Below, one piece after another: positions 15,885 through 25,056 of a stretch of 64,000 nucleotides of DNA. Numbering within the stretch: the stretch's first letter is position 1; every line of letters starts with the position of its first letter. A program made the translations under genes and the position numbers. Origin of the DNA: UMGS1649 sp045611765 (lineage in GTDB: Bacteria > Bacillota > Clostridia > TANB77 > CAG-465); contig JAZKXT010000010.1 in assembly GCA_045611765.1 (NCBI GenBank), positions 1 to 64,000 of the forward strand. The letters run 5' to 3'. The notes beneath the pieces were generated by a model. The model was not told the origin of the DNA, made no database searches, and was given only the letters and a program-made list of their open reading frames with translations.

Positions 15885-16151
15885 TTAGATAGGTCTTTGT
15901 ATTTCTTTTATTACAAAAAGTTTTACTGCGGAGTTATCGCCATTTTTATCAAACGAAAGATCTGGGATGTACTTTAACATCAAATCGATATACCCCTCAA
16001 TCCATTCTAATACCTCAACATAAAATTGAGCCATTGTTATTTTTATTGTTTCGCAACCATACATAACTTTGAATGCATGAAGAAATTTGTCTATGTATTC
16101 ACTATAAGCCACCTTCTCTTGCCTGGTCATTCTCTCTGTAATATCTGTCAT
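15885..16151 (-). CDS. Small hypothetical protein (88 aa)
   Basis: 88 residues, mixed alpha-helical, no membrane segment and no motif I recognise; contains MYGCETIKITMAQFYVEVLEWIEGY split by charged stretches. It is a stand-alone transcription unit: ideal promoter at 16205-16233, GAGAGGGG ribosome binding site, its own terminator. Placement between the infC leader and gyrB is not a known conserved arrangement. Real gene with good confidence, function unknown. Confidence 0.7.
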   Translation of the reverse strand: MTDITERMTRQEKVAYSEYIDKFLHAFKVMYGCETIKITMAQFYVEVLEWIEGYIDLMLKYIPDLSFDKNGDNSAVKLFVIKEIQRPI

Positions 16152-16204
16152 TTTTTTACCCCTCTCTTATATTAATATAGAAATTTTTACCAGATACCTT
16201 GTTA

Positions 16205-16233
16205 ATTATAGCATCATTTAGACTTGTTGTCAA
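16205..16233 (-). promoter_or_regulatory. Consensus promoter of the 88-residue gene
   Basis: Minus strand TTGACA (16228-16233), 17-base spacer, TATAAT (16205-16210): a perfect sigma-A consensus, about 55 bases before the ATG at 16151. Confidence 0.9.
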
Positions 16234-16279
16234 GTTTATGTTAACCTTATTGTTAAATATTTCCATTGGCACTTGCGAT

Positions 16280-16317
16280 AAAATAACAAAAGAAAGTAGA
16301 TTAACATATCTACTTTC
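16280..16317 (-). terminator. Terminator after gyrB
   Basis: GAAAGTAGA / TCTACTTTC with an 8-base loop, then TTTTGTTATTTT on the minus strand, directly after the gyrB stop. Confidence 0.85.
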
Positions 16318-16324
16318 ATATAAT

Positions 16325-18235
16325 CTATACATCCAAATTAGTAACATATTTAGCATTTGCTTCTATAAATTCTCTTCTTGGTTCAACATCCTCTCCCATT
16401 AAAACAGTAAATATTTCATCTGCCTTAACAGCATCTTCCATTGTCATTTGTATTAATGTTCTATTCGCTGGATTCATTGTCGTTTCCCAAAGTTGCTCAG
16501 AACTCATCTCACCAAGACCTTTATATCTTTGTATTGCGACAGATTCTCTTTTTATTCCTTTTGCTTCTAATTCTTTGAATGTATCTTCTAAAGAATGTTC
16601 GTTATAGCAATAAATATCTTCCATTCCCTTTTTAGATAACTTAAATAGTGGTGGGCACGCAGAATATATCTTGCCTTGCTCTATTAAAGGTCTCATATAT
16701 CTAAAGAAGAATGTTAAAAGAAGCGTTCTAATGTGTGAACCATCGACATCGGCATCGGCCATCATTATAATCTTGTCGTATCTTATTTTTTCAATATTAA
16801 AGTCATTACCAATACCAGCACCAATTGCAGTTATAACTGGATTTAATTTCTCATTTCCATATATTTTATCTGCTCTTGTTTTCTCAACATTTATCATTTT
16901 ACCCCAAAGTGGAAGTATGGCTTGAAATTTTCTATCTCTTCCTTGCTTAGCACTTCCTCCCGCAGAGTCTCCCTCGACAATATATATTTCACATTCAGCA
17001 GGGTTTTTACTACTACAGTCTGCAAGTTTACCAGGTAAAGTTGTAGATTCAAGTACACTCTTTCTTCTAACAAGTTCACGTGCTTTTCTTGCAGCTTCTC
17101 TTGCACGAGATGCAGATAAAGCTTTATCTAGTATTGCTTTAGCTTCCTTAGGATGTTCTTCAAGATATGTAGCAAGTTTTTCATTCATCATAGAGTTAAC
17201 TATACCTAGAACTTCACTATTACCAAGTTTTGTTTTAGTTTGTCCTTCAAACTCTGGTTCAGTAACTCTAACACTAACGATTGCAGATATACCTTCACGT
17301 ATATCATCACCTTGAAGGTTAGCATCTTTTTCTTTTAATATATTAAATTTTCTTCCATAATCATTAAATACTTTTGTAAGACCACGTTTAAATCCATCTA
17401 AATGTGTTCCACCTTCGATAGTATTAATGTTATTTACGAAAGATAATATATTTTCTGAATATGATGTAGTGTATTGAAGCGCAACTTCAACTTCTACTTC
17501 ACCTTTTTGTTCTAAATATATAGGTGGACATACTAATTCTTTGTTTTTGTTAATATATTCAACGAAAGATACAATACCACCTTCATAATGGAATACTTTT
17601 TGTTTTGCTTCATGATCTCTTTTATCCCACAATGTTATTTTAAGACCTTTATTTAAGAATGCCATTTCTCTAAATCTATTTTCTAGAGTATCTGCATTAT
17701 ATATTGTTGTTTCAAATATTTCAGCATCAGGTTTAAATATAACTTTTGTTCCACGTTTAGTTTCTTCTCTTACTTTGTGAAGTTTTTCAGTAACTTTACC
17801 TCTTTCAAAAGATATTTCGTAAGCACCATCACCATTACAAGCTTCAACTGTAACACGCTCAGACAAAGCATTAACAACAGACGCACCAACACCGTGAAGA
17901 CCTCCGGATACTTTGTATCCTTCTCCACCGAATTTACCACCTGCGTGAAGTATAGTATAAACAACTTCAATGGCAGGTATTCCCATTTTAGGATGTATTC
18001 CTAAAGGTATTCCACGTCCATTATCCTTTACCATTATACTATTATCTTCTAGTATTTCTACATTTATTTCATTACAGTAACCAGCTAAAGCTTCATCAAC
18101 TGCGTTATCCACTATTTCATATACAAGGTGATGTAGACCACGTTCAGATGTACTACCAATGTACATACCAGGTCTTTTTCTTACAGCCTCTAGACCTTCT
18201 AATACCTGTATTTGACTCTCATTATATTCTGCCAT
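16325..18235 (-). CDS. gyrB: DNA gyrase subunit B
   Basis: 636 residues from the ATG at 18235 (MAEYNESQIQVLEGLEAVRK), which has an AAGGGG site; the longer frame back to 18295 abuts the recF stop. GHKL ATPase domain with IVDNAVDEALAG, VKDNGRGIP and GGLHGVGASVVNALS; transducer domain; TOPRIM domain with EGDSAGGSAKQGRDR and DADVDGSHIRTLLLTFF; C-terminal QRYKGLGEMSSEQLW. Supplies ATP hydrolysis for supercoiling with GyrA, which is not in the window. Confidence 0.97.
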   Translation of the reverse strand: MAEYNESQIQVLEGLEAVRKRPGMYIGSTSERGLHHLVYEIVDNAVDEALAGYCNEINVEILEDNSIMVKDNGRGIPLGIHPKMGIPAIEVVYTILHAGGKFGGEGYKVSGGLHGVGASVVNALSERVTVEACNGDGAYEISFERGKVTEKLHKVREETKRGTKVIFKPDAEIFETTIYNADTLENRFREMAFLNKGLKITLWDKRDHEAKQKVFHYEGGIVSFVEYINKNKELVCPPIYLEQKGEVEVEVALQYTTSYSENILSFVNNINTIEGGTHLDGFKRGLTKVFNDYGRKFNILKEKDANLQGDDIREGISAIVSVRVTEPEFEGQTKTKLGNSEVLGIVNSMMNEKLATYLEEHPKEAKAILDKALSASRAREAARKARELVRRKSVLESTTLPGKLADCSSKNPAECEIYIVEGDSAGGSAKQGRDRKFQAILPLWGKMINVEKTRADKIYGNEKLNPVITAIGAGIGNDFNIEKIRYDKIIMMADADVDGSHIRTLLLTFFFRYMRPLIEQGKIYSACPPLFKLSKKGMEDIYCYNEHSLEDTFKELEAKGIKRESVAIQRYKGLGEMSSEQLWETTMNPANRTLIQMTMEDAVKADEIFTVLMGEDVEPRREFIEANAKYVTNLDV

Positions 18236-18294
18236 TTTATTACCCCTTATCTTTTTTTTACACTTACCCCTAATCGTCTTTTTGCATTTTATCA

Positions 18295-19386
18295 TTAATT
18301 ATTTATTTTTTCAACAGTTCCGTTTTTTATTTTAAAAATTTCTTTATTTTCTATATTATCTATACTCTCTATTTCAGTAGTAGTAATAAACACTTGATAT
18401 TTAGACACATAGTCTATCAAGAAGTTTATTCTACCTCTATCTAATTCTGAAAAAACATCATCTAAAAGAATTATTGGTGTATTTTCTTTCTCTTCTTTTA
18501 ATATTTCAAATTCAGCAAGTTTCATACTAAGAAGTGCTGTTCTATTTTGTCCTTGTGAACCATATATTGCAACTTCTTTATCATTAACAAATACTAATAT
18601 ATCATCATGTCCCACTGCTTTGTTTGAAGTTTTTCTAAAGAAATCATTATCTCTAGACTGAACTAATATATTTTTAATTTCTTGCTTATTTTTACCTAAA
18701 AAATCAGAAACATATTTTAAATTTAAAATTTCTCCTTCTTTAGATAAACTTTTTTGGATTTTTGTAGCATACTTTTCCACAGTATCCACATATTTGGTGC
18801 GCATATCAACAATAAATTCTATCTTTTCAGCGAGTTTCTCATCTAGTATATCTAAATATGTCATATCTACAAATGATTTATCTTGTTTTAATAAATTATT
18901 CTTTAGTGTAAGAATCTTATTATACTCTTGAAGACATATCACATAACTTCTAGATAATTGACTAATTAATATATCTAAAAACTTTCTTCGATTTTTTGGA
19001 CTTCCTTTAACTATATCCATATTATCTGGTGAAAATATAACTAAAGGAACTCGTCCAATAAAATCTGAATACTTATTTATTTTTATACCATTTTCTTTTA
19101 TTTGTTTTTTATTTGACTTATCCAAATATACTTCAACATCTATTTTTGAATCCCTATAATCTAGATATATATGACTTGTTCTAAAATACTCTGATTCAAA
19201 TTTTATACACTCTATATCTTTATTAGTTCTATACGACTTAGTAATACTACTTAAATATATAGACTCAAGTATATTTGTTTTTCCATGTGCATTATCTCCT
19301 ACAAATACATTTACACCTTTAGAAAATTCTAATTCTAAATTTTCATAATTTCTGAAATTTGTAAGTTGTAGTTTTTGTAAATACAT
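18295..19386 (-). CDS. recF: DNA replication and repair protein RecF
   Basis: 363-residue ABC-type ATPase that helps load RecA at gaps. Walker A is GDNAHGKTN near residue 30, the signature segment is YGSQGQNRTALLSMKLAEF, and Walker B is PIILLDDVFSELD. ATG at 19386 with an AGGAGAG site. No yaaA-type S4 gene is seen between dnaN and recF, unlike B. subtilis. Confidence 0.95.
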   Translation of the reverse strand: MYLQKLQLTNFRNYENLELEFSKGVNVFVGDNAHGKTNILESIYLSSITKSYRTNKDIECIKFESEYFRTSHIYLDYRDSKIDVEVYLDKSNKKQIKENGIKINKYSDFIGRVPLVIFSPDNMDIVKGSPKNRRKFLDILISQLSRSYVICLQEYNKILTLKNNLLKQDKSFVDMTYLDILDEKLAEKIEFIVDMRTKYVDTVEKYATKIQKSLSKEGEILNLKYVSDFLGKNKQEIKNILVQSRDNDFFRKTSNKAVGHDDILVFVNDKEVAIYGSQGQNRTALLSMKLAEFEILKEEKENTPIILLDDVFSELDRGRINFLIDYVSKYQVFITTTEIESIDNIENKEIFKIKNGTVEKINN

Positions 19387-19427
19387 CAGTCTCTCCTACT
19401 TTTATACTTTAACTAATTTTATATTTA

Positions 19428-20543
19428 TTATTCATCTTTTAATTTAACTGGAAGAACCATATATACATATCCACTTCCTACAAGTGGTCTAATTATTAAT
19501 GGTAATACATTAGATGTAAAGTTAAGTTCTATTTCATCATCATCTATTACTTTTAATGCTTCCATTAAATATCTTGGATTAAATCCAATTTCTAAATCTT
19601 TACCTTCTACTACAGCATTAACTTTTTCTTTAGCATCACCTGTAACACTTACACAAGATATTTCAAACATATCTAAAGACATATTTATCTTAACAGGCAC
19701 TTTTTTATCCTTTTCAGCAACTTCTTTAGCAAATATTGAAACTCTTTCTAATGCTTCTAGTAAGCTCTTTCTTGCTACTCTTACTTTAGTATCTGTATCT
19801 GCTGGTATTATACTGTTATAATTTAAGAAGTCTCCTTCTATTATTCTGCTTACAACAGTACAAGGTCCCATTCTAAATAATGCTTGATTTTTATTCTTTC
19901 CAATTTTCATTATATTTTCATCAGAATCAGATAAAGTTTTAACAATCTCTGTTAATGATTTAGCTGGAATAATAGCTTTAAACTCTGAACTTCTTTCAAG
20001 ATATTCTTTTCTTATAGCCATTCTAAATCCATCTATAGCTACAACATTTACTAATCCATCCCTTACATCCACTAATGCACCTGTGTATACAGGTCTGTTT
20101 TGGTCAGAACTTGTAGCAAATACTGTTTTCTTAACCATATCTTTAAACATTTTCTCTGAAATTTCTATTTCTTTATCCACATTAAACACAGGTAATCTTG
20201 TGAATTCATCTGGATTCATTGTTAATAACTTAAATATTCCACTAGTAGATTTAATAATAAATATACTATTTTCTATTTCAAATGTTATTGATTCAGATTC
20301 TATTTTTCTAATAATTTCATTAAATGTTTTTAAATCTACAACTGTACTTCCAGAAACTTCTATATCTGCTTTAATTATATATTCACTTCCTATTTCCAAA
20401 TCATTAGTTGTTAATTTAATATTGTTATCATAAGTTTCAATTAATACCCCTTCAAGTATTGGCATTGTTGTTTTAGCTGTTACGGTTCTACTTACATTGT
20501 TTAAAGCAAGTATTAAATCATCTTTACTACATTTAAATTTCAT
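19428..20543 (-). CDS. dnaN: DNA polymerase III beta sliding clamp
   Basis: 371 residues, three repeated clamp domains, beginning MKFKCSKDDLILALNNVSR and ending GYVYMVLPVKLKDE, the usual clamp C-terminus. TGALVDVRDGLVNVVAIDG and MRPL-like ending positions match the family. Forms the ring that tethers polymerase to DNA. AGGAGG ribosome binding site. It follows dnaA across the origin. Confidence 0.97.
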   Translation of the reverse strand: MKFKCSKDDLILALNNVSRTVTAKTTMPILEGVLIETYDNNIKLTTNDLEIGSEYIIKADIEVSGSTVVDLKTFNEIIRKIESESITFEIENSIFIIKSTSGIFKLLTMNPDEFTRLPVFNVDKEIEISEKMFKDMVKKTVFATSSDQNRPVYTGALVDVRDGLVNVVAIDGFRMAIRKEYLERSSEFKAIIPAKSLTEIVKTLSDSDENIMKIGKNKNQALFRMGPCTVVSRIIEGDFLNYNSIIPADTDTKVRVARKSLLEALERVSIFAKEVAEKDKKVPVKINMSLDMFEISCVSVTGDAKEKVNAVVEGKDLEIGFNPRYLMEALKVIDDDEIELNFTSNVLPLIIRPLVGSGYVYMVLPVKLKDE

Positions 20544-20576
20544 TTTTTTTAATCCTCCTAAATTTTTTTCACAGCA

Positions 20577-20811
20577 CTATATAATATAATTAATATATAT
20601 CTATATATAATTAGTAGTAGTAGTAGTAGGTGCTGTGGATTATGTGGAAAAACCACTCTACCCCGCTACACACAAAGGCAAATCCATGTGGACAAACTTG
20701 TGGATAAGTGATGTTTTTTATCCACAAAACACATGTTTTTTGTGAATAAGTTTTAGCCTATCAACTTTTCAACAATTAATTCACAGGTTATTCACAGTAA
20801 AATGTGGATAT
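20577..20811. other. oriC: Replication origin, dnaA-dnaN part
   Basis: The 325-base dnaA-dnaN gap holds an AT-rich stretch (about 20577-20611), six TAG repeats (20612-20629), a short GTGC spacer, then DnaA boxes and near-boxes: 20634-20642 (TGTGGATTA), 20643-20651, 20687-20695, 20699-20707 (TGTGGATAA, consensus), 20718-20726 (TTATCCACA, consensus), 20741-20749, 20788-20796 and 20803-20811. The order box, spacer, TAG repeats, AT-rich element is the arrangement described for DnaA-trio unwinding elements in B. subtilis. Confidence 0.88.
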
Positions 20812-20868
20812 CTCAGAACACTGTAATATTTCGAAAATATTTTTGTAACAATTTCGAAATAATTGTCT

Positions 20869-22296
20869 CTAACCCTTGGTAGATAAGCTTTTCTTAATAT
20901 CGTCTATTAAATCTTTGGTACTTAAATCTGTTAAATATTCATTGTTAATTTTGTTGTACGCATGCAAAACTGTTGTATGGTCTTTTCCACCAAAATCCTT
21001 CCCTATTTGTGGAAAAGTCATATTGATTACACTTCTACATAAGTACATTGCTATTTGCCTTGGATAAGCTACGTTTTTAGAACGATTCGCACTTACCAAG
21101 TCCCCTACTTTAATATTAAAGAATTTACAAACAACTTGCATTATTAGTTTACTTGTAATTACATTTGTATTTTTAACAAGGACAGATTCTATTGTATTAT
21201 CTATAATATCATCTGTAAGTTCATTATTTGTAAATGATGTATATGCTTTAAGCTTATTAAAAACCCCCTCTAGTTCTCTAATATTAGAAGTAACTCTAGT
21301 TGCTATTTTAACCAAGACAGAATCGTCTACCATATATCTTTCTTTATCTCTTTTCTTCTTTAGTATAGCAAGTCTTGTTTCATAATCTGGAGCCTGTATA
21401 TCTACGGCAAGTCCCATTTCGAAACGAGTCTTAAGTCTTTCTTCTAACATGTTAAGTTCTTTAGGTGGCTTTTCACTTGTTAGTATTATTTGTTTTCCAC
21501 TTTCAAATAAAGTGTTGAAAGTGTGGAAAAACTCTTCCTGACATTTAGCTTTTCCAACTAAAAATTGGATATCATCTATAAGTAAAACATCTATATTTCT
21601 ATATTTATTTCTAAATGAAGCATTTTCTATCTTTTCATTCATTATTGATGAAACAAGTTCATTAGTAAATCCCTCACCTGTTGTGTAAATGATATTCATC
21701 TCAGGATGGTTTTCTAAAATTCCGTGTCCTATTGCTTGCATCAAGTGTGTTTTACCGAGTCCTACTCCACCATATATATATAATGGATTATATACTTGGC
21801 CTGGTGTTTCAGCTACTGAGTTTGCTGCAGCATATGCAAAACGGTTATTTGAACCTACAATATAGTTTTCAAAAGTATATTTAGGATTTAATCCACTGTT
21901 TGTTAATGAATATTGTTCATTTGGTTTTGAATTTAATGATTGACTTTTTATTGTATTTGTCGTTTGCTCTACAATATTCACTTCTTCTTCTGTTTTAATT
22001 TCAACATTTTGGCTTCCTAGTTCTAAACTATCATCACTTATTAACATCTCTTTTGATTCAAAGTTGATAATAAAGTTTTTGTTTGTTAAGAAAGAAAGTG
22101 TATTAGAAATTAAGTCTAAATACTTCTTTGTAACAACTTCTATATGATAATTTGAGGGAGCTAAAAAACAAACTGTGTTTTCGTCTGAAAGCCTGGGAAT
22201 CATGACTTCTACGTATGTCTTATACCCTACTGGAGAAATTTCTTCTTTTAAAATTTCTAAAGCTTGTTCCCAGATTTTTATAAAATCCTCGTTCAA
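20869..22296 (-). CDS. dnaA: Chromosomal replication initiator DnaA (TTG start)
   Basis: 475-residue AAA+ initiator. Domain I at the N-terminus (FIKIWEQALEILKEE), a variable linker, AAA+ domain with Walker A GGVGLGKTH near residue 175 and Walker B VLLIDDIQFL, sensor regions, and domain IV with the box-binding DFGGKDHTTVLHAYNKI. The start is a TTG at 22296 preceded by GGGGTGAG; no ATG fits better. It lies between two DnaA-box clusters. Confidence 0.96.
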   Translation of the reverse strand: MNEDFIKIWEQALEILKEEISPVGYKTYVEVMIPRLSDENTVCFLAPSNYHIEVVTKKYLDLISNTLSFLTNKNFIINFESKEMLISDDSLELGSQNVEIKTEEEVNIVEQTTNTIKSQSLNSKPNEQYSLTNSGLNPKYTFENYIVGSNNRFAYAAANSVAETPGQVYNPLYIYGGVGLGKTHLMQAIGHGILENHPEMNIIYTTGEGFTNELVSSIMNEKIENASFRNKYRNIDVLLIDDIQFLVGKAKCQEEFFHTFNTLFESGKQIILTSEKPPKELNMLEERLKTRFEMGLAVDIQAPDYETRLAILKKKRDKERYMVDDSVLVKIATRVTSNIRELEGVFNKLKAYTSFTNNELTDDIIDNTIESVLVKNTNVITSKLIMQVVCKFFNIKVGDLVSANRSKNVAYPRQIAMYLCRSVINMTFPQIGKDFGGKDHTTVLHAYNKINNEYLTDLSTKDLIDDIKKSLSTKG

Positions 22297-22320
22297 AAAA
22301 TACTCACCCCTTACATTAAG

Positions 22321-22585
22321 TTATCCACAAAGTTATCCACACCTGTTGATAACTTTTCATTGATTTAAAGGCAATTTATACTATAGTTTTACATAATGAC
22401 TGTGGGTTAAAAAAATCACCTAAAAATGGACACAACTATTTGCATTAATATATCAAATATATTGGAAAAAAACAAGGCTTTTTGTAAAAAAATAGCCTTA
22501 AAAACATTAAATAAAATGTTATGTAAAATTACTATGTTATCCACATCTTTTACTGTGGATAACTAACAAAAGTAAATGTGGATAA
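22321..22585. other. DnaA-box cluster upstream of dnaA
   Basis: Five consensus 9-mers: TTATCCACA at 22321-22329, 22333-22341 and 22537-22545, and TGTGGATAA at 22554-22562 and 22577-22585, plus TGTTGATAA at 22344-22352. With the dnaA-dnaN cluster this makes a bipartite origin and probably lets DnaA repress its own promoter. The 425-base gap has no gene. Confidence 0.85.
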
Positions 22586-22640
22586 CCTGTTGAAAAACGG
22601 TAAAAAATAACATGGTTATTAACAAAAATGTTTTTGGCAG

Positions 22641-22669
22641 TTGAAAATGACATAAAACTGTGATAATAT
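22641..22669 (+). promoter_or_regulatory. Promoter of the 22722 gene
   Basis: TTGAAA (22641-22646), 17 bases, TAATAT (22664-22669), about 50 bases before the ATG. Confidence 0.6.
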
Positions 22670-22721
22670 AATTCACAGCAAAAATATTAATCCAAAAATA
22701 ATTTTAAGGAGGCAAAAGAGT

Positions 22722-23216
22722 ATGTTGACGATTTTGATAGGTATAGGGGTATGTATAATCTTTGTTTTAGGAGTATTAAAATTTGGAAATGTACGAGAAA
22801 TTGATAGTAATGGTCTTGCTGCGCTTGCTGTAATGATAATATTATTTTCGATAGTCTTATCTATTATAATCACACCTAACTATTCTGAACTAGAACTTTA
22901 TCAAGAGGTACAACTTATTTCTTTGAACAGTATAAAAGAAACAGAAGGTGAACCTATTTATGTGGTAGTTGCTTCAAACAATGTATATAGTTATAGGCAT
23001 AAAATAGATAACGAGTATAGTATTGGGGGAGAAACCTATAAAATAAATACACTTTCGGGAAAGGTGACAGAAATAGAGAGTAATAATTGTACAGTACCTA
23101 TTTTAAAGGTGTATGAAAGAAAACCTGTATTTTCATGGTTTTCGCTTTGGTTTGTTCATAGTAATAAGTACGAATATGTATTCTTTGTTCCTCAAGGGAC
23201 TATTGTAAAAGATTAA
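22722..23216 (+). CDS. Small membrane protein with extracytoplasmic domain, unknown
   Basis: 164 residues. Two hydrophobic helices at the N-terminus (about 2-20 and 32-50), then a roughly 110-residue beta-rich domain with YKINTLSGKVTEIESNN and an aromatic tail (PVFSWFSLWFVHSNKYEYVFF). No family recognised. Ideal AAGGAGG ribosome binding site, own promoter and own terminator. It lies immediately next to the origin between dnaA and rpmH, where Bacillus has no gene. Confidence 0.7.
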   Translation: MLTILIGIGVCIIFVLGVLKFGNVREIDSNGLAALAVMIILFSIVLSIIITPNYSELELYQEVQLISLNSIKETEGEPIYVVVASNNVYSYRHKIDNEYSIGGETYKINTLSGKVTEIESNNCTVPILKVYERKPVFSWFSLWFVHSNKYEYVFFVPQGTIVKD

Positions 23217-23285
23217 ATATTAAATTAACGTAAAAAAATGTAGAATTTCATAAAACAAAAGATGGATATTGGAAGATTTAACTAT

Positions 23286-23317
23286 AAGAAGTGGTCATTT
23301 TTATGGCCACTTCTTTG
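23286..23317 (+). terminator. Terminator after the 22722 gene
   Basis: AAGAAGTGGTC / GGCCACTTCTT hairpin with one G-T pair, about 70 bases after the stop. Confidence 0.75.
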
Positions 23318-23343
23318 TTACATAAAATATTTTTTTAAAATTG

Positions 23344-23372
23344 TTGACATTAAACAAACTACGTGTTATAAT
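23344..23372 (+). promoter_or_regulatory. rpmH promoter
   Basis: TTGACA (23344-23349), 17 bases, TATAAT (23367-23372): perfect consensus. Confidence 0.92.
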
Positions 23373-23415
23373 TCTATCAGAAATTTGTGAATTTTTTACA
23401 GGAGGTGTATTACTT

Positions 23416-23550
23416 ATGAAAATGACATTTCAACCAAAAAATAGACAAGAAAAGAAAGAACACGGCTTTAGAAAAAGAATGAAAACTGCTTCTGGAAGAA
23501 AAGTATTAAAAGCTAGAAGAACAAAAGGAAGAGCTAAACTTTCTGCATAA
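23416..23550 (+). CDS. rpmH: 50S ribosomal protein L34
   Basis: 44-residue basic protein MKMTFQPKNRQEKKEHGF and the family signature RMKTASGRKVLKARRTKGR. The start at 23416 has a GGAGGTG site; the longer frame from 23341 begins inside the promoter. Conserved first gene of the rpmH-rnpA-yidD-yidC-khpB block. Confidence 0.97.
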   Translation: MKMTFQPKNRQEKKEHGFRKRMKTASGRKVLKARRTKGRAKLSA

Positions 23551-23568
23551 TTTGTGAATATTTTTATT

Positions 23569-23592
23569 AAAGGCGAAAGCCTTTATTTTTTT
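23569..23592 (+). terminator. Terminator between rpmH and rnpA
   Basis: AAAGGC GAAA GCCTTT followed by a T-rich run. The short stem suggests partial read-through into rnpA. Confidence 0.75.
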
Positions 23593-23630
23593 TATCTTTT
23601 ATGGTAAAATATTTGTGTAAAGGTGAATTT

Positions 23631-23981
23631 ATGAGATATACAAAATCATTAAAGGGAAGTGTAAACTTCAAAAGAGTATTAAAACAGGGTAAATATGTAT
23701 CTAGTAAAAACATTGCAATATACGTAAAAAGAAATGATTTAAATAATGGAACTAATAGACTAGGAATATGTGTTAGTAAAAAACATGGAAATAGTGTTAT
23801 AAGAAACAAACTAAAAAGATGGGTAAGAGAAGCATATTATTCTTTAGAAAATAGTTTAGATAAAAATTATAACATTGTTATTTTATACAGAAAGGGTATA
23901 GAAGTAGAAAAATTAAGTTATAACGCTCTAAAAGACGAAATAACGCATTTATTTACAAAAAACGAATTGGTGCATGAATAA
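23631..23981 (+). CDS. rnpA: Ribonuclease P protein component
   Basis: 116 residues from the ATG at 23631 (MRYTKSLKGSVNFKRV) with an AAAGGTG site. The RNP signature VIRNKLKRWVREAYY and the strand RLGICVSKKHGNSV are present. It binds the catalytic RNA for tRNA 5' maturation. Overlaps yidD by 8 bases. Confidence 0.95.
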   Translation: MRYTKSLKGSVNFKRVLKQGKYVSSKNIAIYVKRNDLNNGTNRLGICVSKKHGNSVIRNKLKRWVREAYYSLENSLDKNYNIVILYRKGIEVEKLSYNALKDEITHLFTKNELVHE

Positions 23982-24234
23982 AATAATAAAACGCCTTAAA
24001 ATAGCTCCTAGAAAATTTGCAATGTTTTTAATTAGCTTATACCAAAAATATATTTCAGGCCTATTTGGGAGAAAATGTAGATTTCATCCAACATGTTCAG
24101 AATATACAAAACAAGCTATTGACAAATATGGTATAATTAAAGGTAGTTTAAAGGGGATAAAAAGGATTCTAAAATGTAATCCGTTCCACAAGCGGAGGAG
24201 TAGACTATTTAAAGTAAGGAGAATGAATAGATGA
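23974..24234 (+). CDS. yidD: Membrane protein insertion efficiency factor YidD
   Basis: 86-residue protein with the YidD pattern: LYQKYISGLFGRKCRFHPTC, then SEYTKQAIDKYG and KCNPFH. Conserved Cys and the HPTCSEY core are seen. Between rnpA and yidC as usual, overlapping both by a few bases. Confidence 0.95.
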   Translation: MNKIIKRLKIAPRKFAMFLISLYQKYISGLFGRKCRFHPTCSEYTKQAIDKYGIIKGSLKGIKRILKCNPFHKRRSRLFKVRRMNR

Positions 24235-25055
24235 TAGATTTTATAGCAGAAATTTTAGGAGCTCTCATTAGACTGATTTATAATATTGTTGGACAAAATT
24301 ATGGTTTGTCTATAATAATATTTACAATACTTACAAAAATATTATTATTCCCAACAACATACAAACAGTCTAAAGCAATGGATGAAATGAACAAATTAGC
24401 TCCACTTGAAAAAGAAATAAGAGAAAAATATAAAGGCAACAAAGAAAAGATGTCTGAAGAGTTAATGAAAGTATATGAACAACATAAGGTAAATCCAATG
24501 GGTGGATGCTTACCACTACTTATTCAATTACCAATTATATTTGCAATGTTTTATATAGTAAAACAACCATTAACATATATTATGCAAACGCCTACAGAAC
24601 AGTTACAAGGATATACTCAAGAGTATTTGGGAAAGGAAGAAGTTACAGAGAACGAAATAAAATCTTATGAAATACAAATTGCTAATAAATATGATTTAAT
24701 AGATATGAATTTTTTAGGGATAAACTTTGGTGATGTTCCTTCAAATGCATTTAGTAAAGATGCAGAAGAAAAAGCAAGCTATTTCACATTAATAATACCA
24801 GTACTATCTTTAGTATTTTCAATAATTCAAACAAAGTTAACGCAAAAGCAAAGCAATATGACAGATGAGCAAAAAGAACAACAAAAAATAATGAACTTAA
24901 TGATGCCGTTGCTATCAGCGTATATTTCGTTTATAATGCCGTTGGCACTTGGAATTTACTGGCTTCTAGGTAATGCACTTCAAATGTTAACACAATGGTT
25001 AGTAAACGTAATGTTGAAAAAGCAAAAGATAATGCTAGGTGAGGGAGGAAAATAA
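24231..25055 (+). CDS. yidC: Membrane protein insertase YidC/OxaA/SpoIIIJ
   Basis: 274-residue multi-pass insertase. Core hydrophobic segments: about 5-25, then YGLSIIIFTILTKILLFP, PMGGCLPLLIQLPIIFAMFY, a segment near 180-200 and the final IMPLALGIYWLLGN. A cytoplasmic coiled region (EKEIREKYKGNKEKMSEEL) lies between the first pair. No lipobox or long periplasmic domain, typical of short Gram-positive forms. In Bacillus the counterpart is needed for SigG activation. ATGA overlap with yidD. Confidence 0.94.
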   Translation: MIDFIAEILGALIRLIYNIVGQNYGLSIIIFTILTKILLFPTTYKQSKAMDEMNKLAPLEKEIREKYKGNKEKMSEELMKVYEQHKVNPMGGCLPLLIQLPIIFAMFYIVKQPLTYIMQTPTEQLQGYTQEYLGKEEVTENEIKSYEIQIANKYDLIDMNFLGINFGDVPSNAFSKDAEEKASYFTLIIPVLSLVFSIIQTKLTQKQSNMTDEQKEQQKIMNLMMPLLSAYISFIMPLALGIYWLLGNALQMLTQWLVNVMLKKQKIMLGEGGK

Positions 25056-25056
25056 A

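Noticed and set aside
16156..16356. 66-residue minus-strand reading frame after gyrB
   Set aside because: It overlaps the gyrB end, the gyrB terminator and the perfect promoter of the 15885 gene, and has no ribosome binding site.
20612..20629. TAG repeats as a simple microsatellite
   Set aside because: Their exact position between a DnaA box and the AT-rich element fits a DnaA-trio better than a random repeat.
23567..23809. 80-residue minus-strand reading frame in rnpA
   Set aside because: Antisense shadow of rnpA with no ribosome binding site.
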